NCBI RefSeq assembly: GCF_008297975.1 | Contig: NZ_VLNY01000011.1 | Location: forward strand, 91,186 to 155,185 | Reading direction: 5' to 3' | DNA length: 64,000 nt | Origin: Antrihabitans cavernicola | GTDB lineage: Bacteria > Actinomycetota > Actinomycetes > Mycobacteriales > Mycobacteriaceae | The notes under the pieces: generated by a model | Databases searched by the model: none | Told to the model about the DNA's origin: nothing | Seen by the model: only the letters and a program-made list of their open reading frames with translations | In this document: positions 1 to 8,446 of the stretch, piece after piece | Position numbering within the stretch: position 1 is the stretch's first letter | Layout of the letters: each line of letters opens with the position of its first letter | Position numbers and translations under genes: made by a program

Positions 1-2290
1 CCTTTCGTACCGCAGTAGCGAGCATCGCGTGCACCCCGACAGCGACGCCCGGGGTCGGGGTGCGGTCCACATCGGCAAGCCGGTCCAGTAGCAGCTGTGC
101 CACATCACCATCCAACACAGCGGGATCCGCCAACGCCCCGCCGAGCGCATCGGCATCCGGGTGATCGAGCGGATCGAGCAATCCGGCGAATGCTGTCACG
201 TCCGGGAGGCAATAGGAACCGAGGACGTGGCCGTCGATACGCGCGTACCTGCGCAGCCACCACGACGTGTAGCCGAGCCGATCCGCCAGCAGCGGCCGGA
301 TGTTCGGATCGTTCGCCAGCAGTGTCAACGCCTGCGGCCAACGATCGTCGTCGACCAGGTCCAAATCGCGAACCGCCGCAAAGTCTTCCGGATCTTCGGG
401 TAGCGCGTTCCACCAGTCGTGCTCGGCGTCGAGATCGTGGTCCGCTCCGGTGGGCATGCTGTCGCGCACGACGGTGAACCCCGAGCCGACGCCGATTGCC
501 CGGAGTGCGATACCACCGAAGCGCTCGACCAGCCCCGAATCGACTGTGCCGAAGGGCGAATCGTCGATCAGCACGGTCGCCAGCGGCGCGTCAGGGAGCA
601 GTAGCTCGTCGGCCGAACGCAGGTCTCCGGCGTCGTCGGGCAGCGGCAGCAGACCGAGCCAGGACGGCAGCCGATCGGGGTCGGTGATGTGCGCGGCGAC
701 GGTCAGAACAGCTTCGACCAGCTCGGACAGGTCGTCGTCGCTGTCTTCGATTGCTGCTTGCAGCGCCGGATCGGACAACAGATCCAGTGCCGCAGCCTGT
801 TTCGCGCCCAACCGCTCCAGCAGCGGGTGGACCGCACCGGGATGCACCAGCCTCGCCCAGTGCACGGGAACGTCGCCGGTAGCCACGAGATCGGTCGCGA
901 TGACGGTGGTTCGCGGTCCCGTGACGAGTCGACCATCGGCCAGTGGCACCGGTAGTGCACCTAGTTCCTGCGCGGCAACGTTATCGACCGCCAACGGTTC
1001 CAGCGCGCCGTAGAGCCGCTGCCACCACTCGGACGGCCTCTCGATACCGCTCAGCGCCTCCGCAACGCGGGCGAGTCCGATTCTGTGCACGTCCAGTTGG
1101 GCAAGAGCGCTGGCATGCCGATTTCCGGACAGCTCGGGGACCACGAGGTTCGGGACGATGTCGCCCAGCAACTCGGCCAATTCCACCGACAGGCCGGGCA
1201 GCACCGTTGCGCTGGTCGGCACGGCATTGTTGTCCCCCGCCACCGGGAGCCACGAGTTCTCCTGGAGCTCCCGCAGGATCGCCTCGCGAAGCACGCTGTC
1301 CACTTCACTACGTGCGAAGCCGGGATCTGGCACCAATGCGAGCCGGCTCACGACCGGCACCGCGGCCGCGAATTTCGCATAGCCGCTTGCCAATTCGTCC
1401 ACGCGGGCGCCCGGGAGAACTCGCCGACGGTCCGGCTGCATGTCGACGGACGCGATGACGATGGCCGGCAACGACAACTCTTCGTCGGATCGAGTCGGGG
1501 CCCGCAGCACATCCGCTGCAACCGGCCTGCCAATGCCACCGACGACCGGGAGCAGCCACCGAGCGCGTGGCGTCGAATATTGCCACCAGATGCGATCACC
1601 GATCGACACCTCGGTCACTCCATCCGGCATCGCGCGCTCGGTTCGGATCCGCTCGGTTCGGACCACAGCGTCGCCTGATACCCGAATCGATTCCAGTGCA
1701 GGCAATTCCAGCAGCAGATCGATGGATTCGATCACCATCGATGCCAGCAAGGTCGCAGCGTCGACATCGTCGCGCAACCGCAACACGACTTCGGTGTCCC
1801 ATCCCGCTGCGGGCTTCTCGGCGATCGGCCACACCAACCGCAAGACGGGGACAGACTCTGCGCCGATCGACTTGTCTGCCAGCGTCTTCCGCGTCTCGGC
1901 CGCCGAGAACCGGATGGATCCCGACGTGGAGCGCACCTCTACTTCGTCACTCACCGACAAGACCGCGCTGAAGCCGACGCCGAACTGCCCGACGCCGCCG
2001 ACCTTGCTCGAGGCCCGCAATGCGGACAGCGCTTGCACGCCTTGGTAATTCAGCGGTGAGCCGGTATTGGCGATGTGCAGCTCACGATCGTCGAGCCAGA
2101 CGGCGACCCGCCCTGCCGAGCCTGCGGCGTCGGCGGCGTTCTGCGCCAGTTCGGTGAGTACACGATCTCGATAGCCCGCCCGAACCAGATCAGCTTCTGC
2201 TGCGGCGTCTTCGCGCAACCGTGTCGGCGAACTTTCCCACGCGAGCAGCAGCGCGGAACGCAGGTCGGCTGTGCCGAACGGATCGGCTAC
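1..2290 (-). CDS. Hsp90/sacsin-like ATP-binding protein, C-terminus cut by the window edge
   Basis: The reverse strand stays open from about 2290 to the left edge, so at least 760 residues are encoded and the C-terminus is missing. The N-terminal part has a GHKL-type ATPase fold: an Asn/Ala-rich helix (TELAQNAADAA), then a DDRELHIANTG stretch and a GVGQFGVGFSAVL glycine loop, as in Hsp90 and sacsin N-terminal repeats. The remainder matches no family I can name. Actinobacterial relatives are usually annotated as molecular chaperone Hsp90; the client and role are not known to me. The reading frame follows directly on the DUF3027 gene, suggesting one transcript. The start is unclear: no ATG, GTG or TTG lies in frame close to the conserved DPFGTADLR segment, so either a rare codon or a start inside the upstream gene is used. 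Confidence 0.8.
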
Positions 2291-3096
2291 GTCGATGCGA
2301 CGTCCTGTTCGGGTTCGGACTCGCTCTGCTCCTGCGGCTTCAGCTCGGCCGTCGGGATCACCTCGACAGCGGCGTCGTCGAACGCATCGTACGCCGGCGA
2401 GCCCGCACCGGTGGGCAACGTGGTGTCCGAGTGTGCGCCGCAACCGTACTCGGCATGTACGACTCGCCCGTCGGCAGCAAGCTCGTTGCCACACACACCG
2501 AAGGCCGCATGCAGCGACCCGGCGATCGGCAGAAAGAATCCGCAGAGCACGCAGGTGGACGGAGCGGCCTTCGCCATTTCCGAATCGGGACCGAAATCGC
2601 CGTCGAACCAACGCTGGGCGGCATCTTCACGACCGTCGAGGCTCATCACCTTCGTCCGACCGAGACCGATCTCGAGCGCGACGTCGTCGACCTCGGGATC
2701 GCCGTTCGCGACGTAGCCGGGCACCAGCCGCGGGTCGTCGGCAACGGGCGCCAACAGATCGCCGGGCGACAGGTCGCCTGGGCGGACACGCTCTTCCCAC
2801 GGCACCCACACCGGGGCCACGAGTGCGTCGGGTCCCGGCAACAGGACCGACTCGCTGACGGTCACGTGATCCGATTCCGGATCGGCAGCAAGCACGACGG
2901 CCCACTGCCAGCCGCCGTACCCGGGCAGAGTCGCCTCGAAGCGGTGCGTTGCTGCGGCATCATCGTCCGCGGTGACACCGAGATGACGACCGACTCCGCC
3001 GTCTCCGCCCTCGTCGAGCGCGGCGCGCGCGACATCGACGGCCTGGGCCAGAATCGGGCGCACTTCGGACAGCTGGGGGGAAGAAGCGACGCTCAC
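2287..3096 (-). CDS. DUF3027 family protein
   Basis: This 269-residue protein matches the actinobacterial DUF3027 family (M. tuberculosis Rv0877 type), which has no established function. The start is the GTG giving VSVASSPQLSEVRPIL; upstream codons look non-coding. The first half is rich in acidic residues and has the conserved LPGYGGWQWAVVLA and PVWVPWEERVRPGDLSPGDLL segments. Near the C-terminus, CVLCGFFLPIAGSLHAAFGVCGNE followed by EYGCGAHSDT supplies four to five Cys and His residues that could bind a metal. The C-terminal tail is acidic and low in complexity. Its stop codon abuts the Hsp90-like frame downstream, which fits co-transcription. It is divergent from the cyclotransferase gene with about 60 bases between starts. 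Confidence 0.85.
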   Translation of the reverse strand: MSVASSPQLSEVRPILAQAVDVARAALDEGGDGGVGRHLGVTADDDAAATHRFEATLPGYGGWQWAVVLAADPESDHVTVSESVLLPGPDALVAPVWVPWEERVRPGDLSPGDLLAPVADDPRLVPGYVANGDPEVDDVALEIGLGRTKVMSLDGREDAAQRWFDGDFGPDSEMAKAAPSTCVLCGFFLPIAGSLHAAFGVCGNELAADGRVVHAEYGCGAHSDTTLPTGAGSPAYDAFDDAAVEVIPTAELKPQEQSESEPEQDVAST

Positions 3097-3155
3097 ACCG
3101 TCATTTTGCCGTATCGCTGCCGATCCGTGGTCGAGTGGGCTGACATGCTGGGCCG

Positions 3156-3935
3156 ATGCGCGTGCTGCGGGTGCTGTCGACGATCGTCGTCGTGGGTGCG
3201 TCCGTCGCTGCGTGCGACACCGATTCGGCTGGGCCGCCACACTTGCGCGTCGAGATCGTCGACACCCGTCCACACGATGTGACCGCCTTCACCGAGGGCT
3301 TCGAGGTTGCGGGCGACCGCCTGCTGGAGGGCACCGGCATGAGCGGGGCGTCGCAACTACGAGCCAGCGACCTGGCAACCGGAACCGAACTGACCCGCGT
3401 CGACCTCCCGATCCCCCTGTTCGGTGAGGGCATCACCGATACCGGGTCCCGAATCTGGCAGCTCACCTGGCGTGACGGTATTGCCATCGAACGCGACACG
3501 GTGACGCTCGTCGAGCGGCGGCGGGTGCCCTACCAGGGCGAGGGGTGGGGGCTCTGCGCGCAAACCGATCGACTGGTGATGAGCAACGGCACGGCAACGC
3601 TCACCTTCCGCGACCCGACGACCTTCGCGAAAACCGGGAGCATCGATGTGACCGGCTTTCCCGGCGCCCAACTCAACGAACTCGACTGCGCGGACGACGG
3701 AACCGTGTACGCGAACGCGTGGCCGACCGACACGATTCTGCGCATCGATCCTCGTTCCGGTCGCGTCACCGGGCAGATCGACGCGAGCGGATTGTTGGAT
3801 CGGCCGGACGTGTCGCAGACCCAACGCGACCGTGCCGACGTGGAAAACGGCATCGCCCATCTGCCCGGCACCGACCGATTTCTGATCACCGGCAAGTACT
3901 GGCCGCTGACATTCGACGTGCGGTTCGTGGAATGA
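3156..3935 (+). CDS. Glutaminyl-peptide cyclotransferase, lipoprotein
   Basis: The 259-residue product resembles plant/bacterial-type glutaminyl cyclotransferases, which form N-terminal pyroglutamate and fold as a five-bladed beta-propeller. The N-terminus is a lipoprotein signal: MRVLRVLSTIVVVGASVAAC with Cys20 as the lipidation site, so it should sit on the outer face of the membrane. Family motifs visible include HDVTAFTEGFEV near residue 40, YQGEGWGLC near 130, LNELDC near 173, and a C-terminal FLITGKYWPLTFDVRF. The ATG start is about 60 bases from the divergent DUF3027 start. The MFS gene follows after roughly 50 bases. Known homologues act on secreted peptides; the substrate here cannot be inferred. 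Confidence 0.88.
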   Translation: MRVLRVLSTIVVVGASVAACDTDSAGPPHLRVEIVDTRPHDVTAFTEGFEVAGDRLLEGTGMSGASQLRASDLATGTELTRVDLPIPLFGEGITDTGSRIWQLTWRDGIAIERDTVTLVERRRVPYQGEGWGLCAQTDRLVMSNGTATLTFRDPTTFAKTGSIDVTGFPGAQLNELDCADDGTVYANAWPTDTILRIDPRSGRVTGQIDASGLLDRPDVSQTQRDRADVENGIAHLPGTDRFLITGKYWPLTFDVRFVE

Positions 3936-3987
3936 CTGTGGCCAGCCGTGTCGTCTTTTGTCGGCGATCTAGGACAGAATTGACCCC

Positions 3988-5688
3988 GTGACCGATCACT
4001 ACGAGCCGGAAGACCGTCTGCGTGACGGCCGACGCCGCGCTGATCACGATCGGGCCGGCGGATGGGCGTCTTCGGAGCATCCCGATTTGCAACATCCCGG
4101 ATATGACAACTACCCGCCACGGCACGTCCCGACACGCAGGCAGCCGCTACCGCCTTTGCACCCGGTGGACGGGGACCGATCGCACCAGCCACCCCAATCC
4201 GACGAGCCACCACCGCCCCAGTCCGGGGCGCGTCGAATGCCGCGGAAGATGACGGTCACGCGCGTCGCGGCGTTGCGCGGACGCGAACTCACCGGACGCG
4301 GTATCGCGACGTTCCAGCGCGCTGCGAAGGCGGACGGCGCAGACAAGTCGGGCCTCACCGCGCTCACCTACGCGACCATGGCCAACTTCGCGACCGACGC
4401 GGCTCTCGTTGTGGCGCTGTCCAATACGCTTTTCTTCTCCGCTGCGACCGGTGAAAGCAAGACGAAGGTTGCGCTGTACCTGGTCATCACCATCGCACCG
4501 TTCGCGGTGATCGCACCGCTGATCGGCCCCCTGTTGGATCGGCTGCAGCACGGCCGTCGAATAGCGCTCGCCGCATCGTTCGTCGCGCGCGCGGTGCTGG
4601 CCGTGCTGCTGGTGTTCAACTTCGACAGCTGGGCCCTGTATCCGGCTGCCCTCGGCATGCTGGTGATGAGCAAGTCGTTCGCGGTGTTGAAGAGTGCGGT
4701 GACCCCACGCGTGCTGCCGCCGGACATCGACCTGGTCCGTGTCAATTCGCGACTCACGGTCTTCGGACTGCTCGGCGGGTCGATAGCCGCGGGTGGTGTG
4801 GCAGCGGCGGTTGCCGCCCTCTCCGGTTCGACCGGCGTGTTGTGGCTGACAGCCGCGTTCAGCGTCGGCGGCGCGGTCCTGTGCCTGCGGATTCCGTCGT
4901 GGGTGGAGGTCACGGAGGGCGAGGTTCCCGCCACGCTGAGCTATCACGGCGACGACGCCCACACCGTAGTGATCGACAAGGATCGCAAGACGACGGTCAA
5001 GCCGAACAAACGCCGCCAGCCTCTCGGCCGTGCGGTCGTGACCGGATTGTGGGGCAACAGCACGATTCGCGTGCTCACCGGATTTCTGACGTTGTACGTG
5101 GCCTTCGTCGCCAAGTCGCGCACCGAACACGAGGCGCTGGTACAGGCCGCGATGCTCGGCATGGTCGGCGCTGCCGCCGCCATCGGCAACTTCGCGGGCA
5201 ATGCGGCGGGAGCGCGCCTGCAACTCGGGCGCCCGTCGCTGCTGGTGCTGCGCTGCACCATCGCAGTGACGATCGTCGCGGTGATCGCTGCTGTCGCCGA
5301 CAGTTTGATAGCAGCGGCGATTGCCGCCTTGGTCGCATCCGGATCGAGTGCGCTGGCGAAGGTGTCGCTCGACGCCTCGATCCAGGACGACCTGCCGCCC
5401 GAATCGATAGCGTCCGGGTTCGGACGCTCGGAGACAGCACTGCAGCTGAGCTGGGTCGTCGGCGGCGCGATGGGCGTCCTGCTACCGACCGAATACTGGA
5501 TCGGCTTCACCGCGGTTTCCGCTGTGCTGGCCCTCGGTCTGGTGCAGACGTTCCTCAGCTACCGTGGTCACTCGCTGCTTCCCGGCCTCGGCGGCAACCG
5601 GCCGAATCACGCCGGGCAGGAAGTCTCGAGCGACCAGTACGTGCAGCAGACCGGATTCCAACAACCGACAGGACACCCAAGCCCGTGA
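3988..5688 (+). CDS. MFS transporter (Rv0876c-like)
   Basis: This 566-residue membrane protein starts at GTG. The first 75-90 residues are hydrophilic, charged and proline-rich, then about twelve membrane segments begin near residue 130. The general MFS shape is clear, including the GPLLDRLQHGRR loop between early helices. Length and architecture match M. tuberculosis Rv0876c (548 residues), which lies beside the same DUF2771 partner. A charged central loop (DKDRKTTVKPNKRRQP) separates the two six-helix halves. The stop overlaps the start of the DUF2771 gene by four bases (GTGA), so translation is probably coupled. The transported substrate is unknown. Confidence 0.88.
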   Translation: MTDHYEPEDRLRDGRRRADHDRAGGWASSEHPDLQHPGYDNYPPRHVPTRRQPLPPLHPVDGDRSHQPPQSDEPPPPQSGARRMPRKMTVTRVAALRGRELTGRGIATFQRAAKADGADKSGLTALTYATMANFATDAALVVALSNTLFFSAATGESKTKVALYLVITIAPFAVIAPLIGPLLDRLQHGRRIALAASFVARAVLAVLLVFNFDSWALYPAALGMLVMSKSFAVLKSAVTPRVLPPDIDLVRVNSRLTVFGLLGGSIAAGGVAAAVAALSGSTGVLWLTAAFSVGGAVLCLRIPSWVEVTEGEVPATLSYHGDDAHTVVIDKDRKTTVKPNKRRQPLGRAVVTGLWGNSTIRVLTGFLTLYVAFVAKSRTEHEALVQAAMLGMVGAAAAIGNFAGNAAGARLQLGRPSLLVLRCTIAVTIVAVIAAVADSLIAAAIAALVASGSSALAKVSLDASIQDDLPPESIASGFGRSETALQLSWVVGGAMGVLLPTEYWIGFTAVSAVLALGLVQTFLSYRGHSLLPGLGGNRPNHAGQEVSSDQYVQQTGFQQPTGHPSP

Positions 5689-6185
5689 AACTGCAGCCGA
5701 AGACCGTCAAGATCCTGGCCGGCCTCGGCGCATTGGTATTGGTGGTCGTGATCGGGCTTGTCGCGGTGCTCTATGTCGCGATCCGCGACAAGGGACCCAA
5801 GCAGCCTTCCGTGATCGCCTACTCGCACGGCAAGTCGATCGATGTGAAACCACTGGAGTACTGCAGCGTCACACTGCAGGACTGCACCCAGGGCCCGATC
5901 GCCCAGCTCGAGGTCCCCGGAACCGATCCGCTGCAGCTCTCGCTTCCGGACGACATCTCCGCAGCACCGTGGCGGCTGGTGATGATCTTCGAGAAGCCAG
6001 ACGGCACCCTGGTTCCGCAGGAGCGCTACTTCAAGAAAGACGAAGTAGCTGCTGTCACCGTGCAATCGGAAGAAAGCCCGAAGCTGCGGCTCAACGGTGT
6101 CGAAATTCAGCTGCCGTCGGCGGTGGTGGACGAAAACGGCCTACCGAAGGCGCACGCGATCTGGTCGATCAAGACCAGGGGTTAG
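5685..6185 (+). CDS. DUF2771 family membrane-anchored protein
   Basis: A 166-residue protein of the DUF2771 family (M. tuberculosis Rv0875c is similar in size and place). One N-terminal membrane segment ([21 protein letters not shown]) is followed by an extracytoplasmic domain with two cysteines in a CSVTLQDC motif that may form a disulfide. The GTG start overlaps the MFS stop as GTGA, implying coupled translation and perhaps a joint function at the membrane. It converges on the cold-shock gene, and the two stops overlap by four bases. No catalytic motif is seen. Confidence 0.85.
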   Translation: MKLQPKTVKILAGLGALVLVVVIGLVAVLYVAIRDKGPKQPSVIAYSHGKSIDVKPLEYCSVTLQDCTQGPIAQLEVPGTDPLQLSLPDDISAAPWRLVMIFEKPDGTLVPQERYFKKDEVAAVTVQSEESPKLRLNGVEIQLPSAVVDENGLPKAHAIWSIKTRG

Positions 6186-6598
6186 TTGTCGAGCTCGCGG
6201 GCAACCGCGCGCACGACCTCCGAGATGCGTTGTGCGGTCTTGCGGTCCGGGTACTTGCCCTTGCGCAGGTCGGGCTGAACGGTCGCCTCGAGCAGCGTGA
6301 TCATGTCCTCGACCATGCCGTGCAGTTCGTCCGGCGTGTGCTTGCGCGCAACCGGTTCCTTGCGCGCAGAGCCACCGGAGCGCTGCACGGACGGAGCAGG
6401 CTCGAGCACCTTCACGCTCAGCGCCTGCGGGCCGCGGCGACCCGCAGCCATACCGAATTCGACGCGCTGCCCGGGCTTGAGTGCCTCGACACCATCGGGC
6501 AACGCCGACGAACGGACGTAGACATCCTCACCCTCGTCCTGCGAGAGGAAGCCGAAACCCTTGTCGACGTCGTACCACTTCACCTTGCCGGTCGGCAC
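6182..6598 (-). CDS. cspB: Cold-shock domain protein, CspB type
   Basis: A 138-residue protein. Residues 1-65 form a cold-shock domain with the RNP-1-like KGFGFLSQ and a modified RNP-2 DVYVRSS; such domains bind single-stranded RNA and DNA. Beyond the domain is a basic linker and a C-terminal helical segment ([17 protein letters not shown]...), which ordinary 67-residue Csp proteins lack but M. tuberculosis CspB (Rv0871, 135 residues) has. I chose the GTG giving [10 protein letters not shown] rather than the upstream ATG at 6640, because homologues start at PTGKVKWY. It is transcribed against the DUF2771 gene. Confidence 0.9.
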   Translation of the reverse strand: MPTGKVKWYDVDKGFGFLSQDEGEDVYVRSSALPDGVEALKPGQRVEFGMAAGRRGPQALSVKVLEPAPSVQRSGGSARKEPVARKHTPDELHGMVEDMITLLEATVQPDLRKGKYPDRKTAQRISEVVRAVARELDN

Positions 6599-6771
6599 CG
6601 CATTCACCCGTTCGTTTCTTGCCACACTTGGCTGATCCAAGCTGGTCGTGAGCGTTGGATATTTTCCAAAGCAAACGCGCCCCGCATGACGCAGGACGCG
6701 AAGTCCGAAGTCTACCCCGCCGCACAGTGCACCGGCATCCCAGTTTCGGCGGGCCCAGTACCGTTGATCTC

Positions 6772-6990
6772 GTGCCCGAGAATTCCACCCGCGAGCCGGG
6801 AAAGAAGTTGCTCTACGTTGCGACAGCGTTGTTTGCGGTCGGATTGCTGGCGATCGTGGCGATTTTCGTCATCGCCGCCGTCAGCGACACCGAACCGGGC
6901 ATCGTTTTCTATCTGATCGCCTTGGCGGCACCGATCGGCTTCCTCCTGGCCATCTTCTCGGCACTCAGGTCGGGTCGGCGCGTCAGGTAG
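6772..6990 (+). CDS. Small two-helix membrane protein
   Basis: A 72-residue protein starting at GTG ([12 protein letters not shown]). Two hydrophobic stretches, about residues 12-35 and 43-62, predict two membrane helices with short charged ends and a basic C-terminal tail (SGRRVR). An upstream ATG in frame at 6655 would add a sequence that overlaps the csp promoter region and looks non-coding. No family is recognised. Similar tiny membrane proteins are common next to rpfA/csp in this group, but no function can be assigned. Confidence 0.6.
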   Translation: MPENSTREPGKKLLYVATALFAVGLLAIVAIFVIAAVSDTEPGIVFYLIALAAPIGFLLAIFSALRSGRRVR

Positions 6991-7059
6991 TCCCGCACCG
7001 GATCGAGCGAGGTGCGCGCCGGTATCGGTCGAATCGTGCAAATCATTCCGTTGCCCAAC

Positions 7060-7075
7060 TGTGATCTTCGTCACA
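7060..7075. promoter_or_regulatory. CRP-type operator upstream of rpfA
   Basis: TGTGATCTTCGTCACA is an exact match to the CRP half-site pattern TGTGA-N6-TCACA. It lies about 430 bases before the rpfA start and upstream of the riboswitch. In M. tuberculosis rpfA is a known target of the CRP protein Rv3676, so this is a likely CRP/cAMP control site. A second, looser dyad (GTGA-N7-TCAC) lies at about 7204-7218. Confidence 0.7.
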
Positions 7076-7259
7076 TAACAGCTTGGTCACGGAACGGCAA
7101 CGGGCTGAGACCGAGCGCGACACACCGTATCTAGCTGGGACAAGGCCGAAACCCTTCCGATTTGCTGGCAAATTGTGTTAGCGCGCGTGGCGGTTACCAA
7201 AAAGTGATTTTTGATCACAGACGTCGTACGGTCATGACCGGCCGGAAGTTCGGCCACAC

Positions 7260-7475
7260 TCCGGCCCGCCGCACCAAACCCCGTCCCGTGGGAACCGGAA
7301 CCCCGACGAAACACCCAGGGACGGGGGCGGGGGACCCACGTCCCCCTTTGGGACAACCGGAAGTGTTCGCGGGGAATCCTTCCTTGGGGTGAAGCCAGAC
7401 ACGCTCCCGCCAAGAGCGTTGAGGCCGGGCGACCTCTCAGCCCGAACCCGACAGCTGACCTCGTAGGTGCGAGCG
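7260..7475 (+). ncRNA. c-di-AMP riboswitch (ydaO/yuaA type) in the rpfA leader
   Basis: The leader has the hallmarks of the ydaO aptamer: a GGGGTGAAGCC segment at about 7385-7395, a GGGGGACCCACGTCC stem region near 7329, and the conserved 3' part CCGAACCCGACAGCTGACC followed by TCGTAGGTGCGAGCGGAG ending about 20 bases before the rpfA start codon. Such riboswitches bind cyclic di-AMP and usually turn off cell-wall hydrolase and osmolyte genes when it is abundant; actinobacterial rpf genes are known targets. Exact 5' and 3' limits are estimates. A second copy precedes the NlpC/P60 gene at 41.8 kb. Confidence 0.9.
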
Positions 7476-7491
7476 GAGAGGAACTACAAGC

Positions 7492-8130
7492 ATGAGCGGA
7501 CGTCATCGTAAACAGACCACCACCGGCCGTACTGTTGCCAAGGTCGCCGTAACCGGCGCCATCATCGGTACTGCGGGTGTCGCATTCACCGGCACGGCAA
7601 GCGCAGCCCCCGATTCCGACTGGGACAAGTTGGCGCAGTGCGAGTCCACAGGCAACTGGGGCATCGACACCGGCAACGGCTTCCAGGGCGGACTGCAGTT
7701 CTCCCCCAGCACGTGGACCGGCTACGGCGGCGGCCAGTACGCCGCCACCGCCAACAACGCCAGCCGCGATCAGCAGATCGCTGTCGCCGAAAAGGTTCTG
7801 GCAGCACAGGGTTGGGGCGCATGGCCGTCCTGCTCTGCGCAGCTCGGACTGTCCAGCGGCCCCACCGAGCGCAGCGCGCCGTCGGCCCCGAAGGTCGAGC
7901 AGTGGATCCCGACTCCGTCCGCACCGCAGGCAGCACCGCAGGTCGCTGCAAGCTCCGATGCCAGCCTGATGGTCTTCGGTGCCGCGGACAACGCAATCCG
8001 AGCAGTCCAGGCCGACGGCCTGCAGATCGCACCGCAGCTCATGGACGCGTACAACGGCGCCAAGGCAGCCGGCGTGGATCCGCAGATCGCCGCGTTCTAC
8101 CAGGCGAACAAGGGTCTGATCGGCCGCTAG
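7492..8130 (+). CDS. rpfA: Resuscitation-promoting factor RpfA-type, secreted
   Basis: A 212-residue secreted muralytic enzyme. Residues 1-39 are a signal peptide with a probable cut after TASA. Residues 40-115 form the lysozyme-like Rpf domain: [16 protein letters not shown] with catalytic Glu51, and Cys50 and Cys114 that form the family's disulfide. The C-terminal half is Ala/Pro-rich with no LysM domain, closest to RpfA-like architecture. Rpf enzymes cleave the glycan backbone of peptidoglycan and help dormant mycolata resume growth. Transcription is probably under CRP and translation or termination under the c-di-AMP riboswitch. A strong terminator follows at 8151. Confidence 0.95.
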   Translation: MSGRHRKQTTTGRTVAKVAVTGAIIGTAGVAFTGTASAAPDSDWDKLAQCESTGNWGIDTGNGFQGGLQFSPSTWTGYGGGQYAATANNASRDQQIAVAEKVLAAQGWGAWPSCSAQLGLSSGPTERSAPSAPKVEQWIPTPSAPQAAPQVAASSDASLMVFGAADNAIRAVQADGLQIAPQLMDAYNGAKAAGVDPQIAAFYQANKGLIGR

Positions 8131-8150
8131 CCGATTCCCGCGAACACACG

Positions 8151-8182
8151 AAGGCCCCGCATCGGAAACGATGCGGGGCCTT
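8151..8182. terminator. Rho-independent terminator, probably bidirectional
   Basis: A perfect 14-base-pair hairpin, AAGGCCCCGCATCG / CGATGCGGGGCCTT with a GAAA tetraloop, lies between the converging rpfA and the small gene at 8198. The AA...TT flanks allow use in both directions. Confidence 0.85.
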
Positions 8183-8197
8183 CGTCGTGAGAGGAAG

Positions 8198-8386
8198 CTA
8201 GCGGTTGATCACCGTGTACGGGTGAACGTACGGAAGCTGATCGGCAGGCAACGGAAATTCCGTTTCCTCACCGAACGGTGACAGACCGCCAGCGCGGGTG
8301 GACGACAACTCCGTGACAGCGTGATCCCCGTGCTCCAACTGCGGCCACCCGGGGTCGACGTAGCCCTTCTTCGATTTATTAACCAC
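8198..8386 (-). CDS. Conserved small protein (Rv0863-like position)
   Basis: A 62-residue soluble protein beginning at GTG ([20 protein letters not shown]) and ending in [11 protein letters not shown]. It is acidic-neutral with several Pro and Gly and has no membrane segment. A small conserved gene divergent from the Rv0862c homologue also occurs in M. tuberculosis (Rv0863), which supports this being real. It converges on rpfA through a shared terminator. No function is known. Confidence 0.7.
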   Translation of the reverse strand: MVNKSKKGYVDPGWPQLEHGDHAVTELSSTRAGGLSPFGEETEFPLPADQLPYVHPYTVINR

Positions 8387-8446
8387 GGGCCTATTTTGAC
8401 ACCGACCTTCGCCTGCGTACAGAGCAGGTATCTAGTCTTGAGTGCG

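Noticed and set aside
4842..6185. 447-residue frame joining MFS and DUF2771 regions
   Set aside because: The upper part is out of frame with the MFS gene and is arginine-rich nonsense; only its end is the DUF2771 gene.
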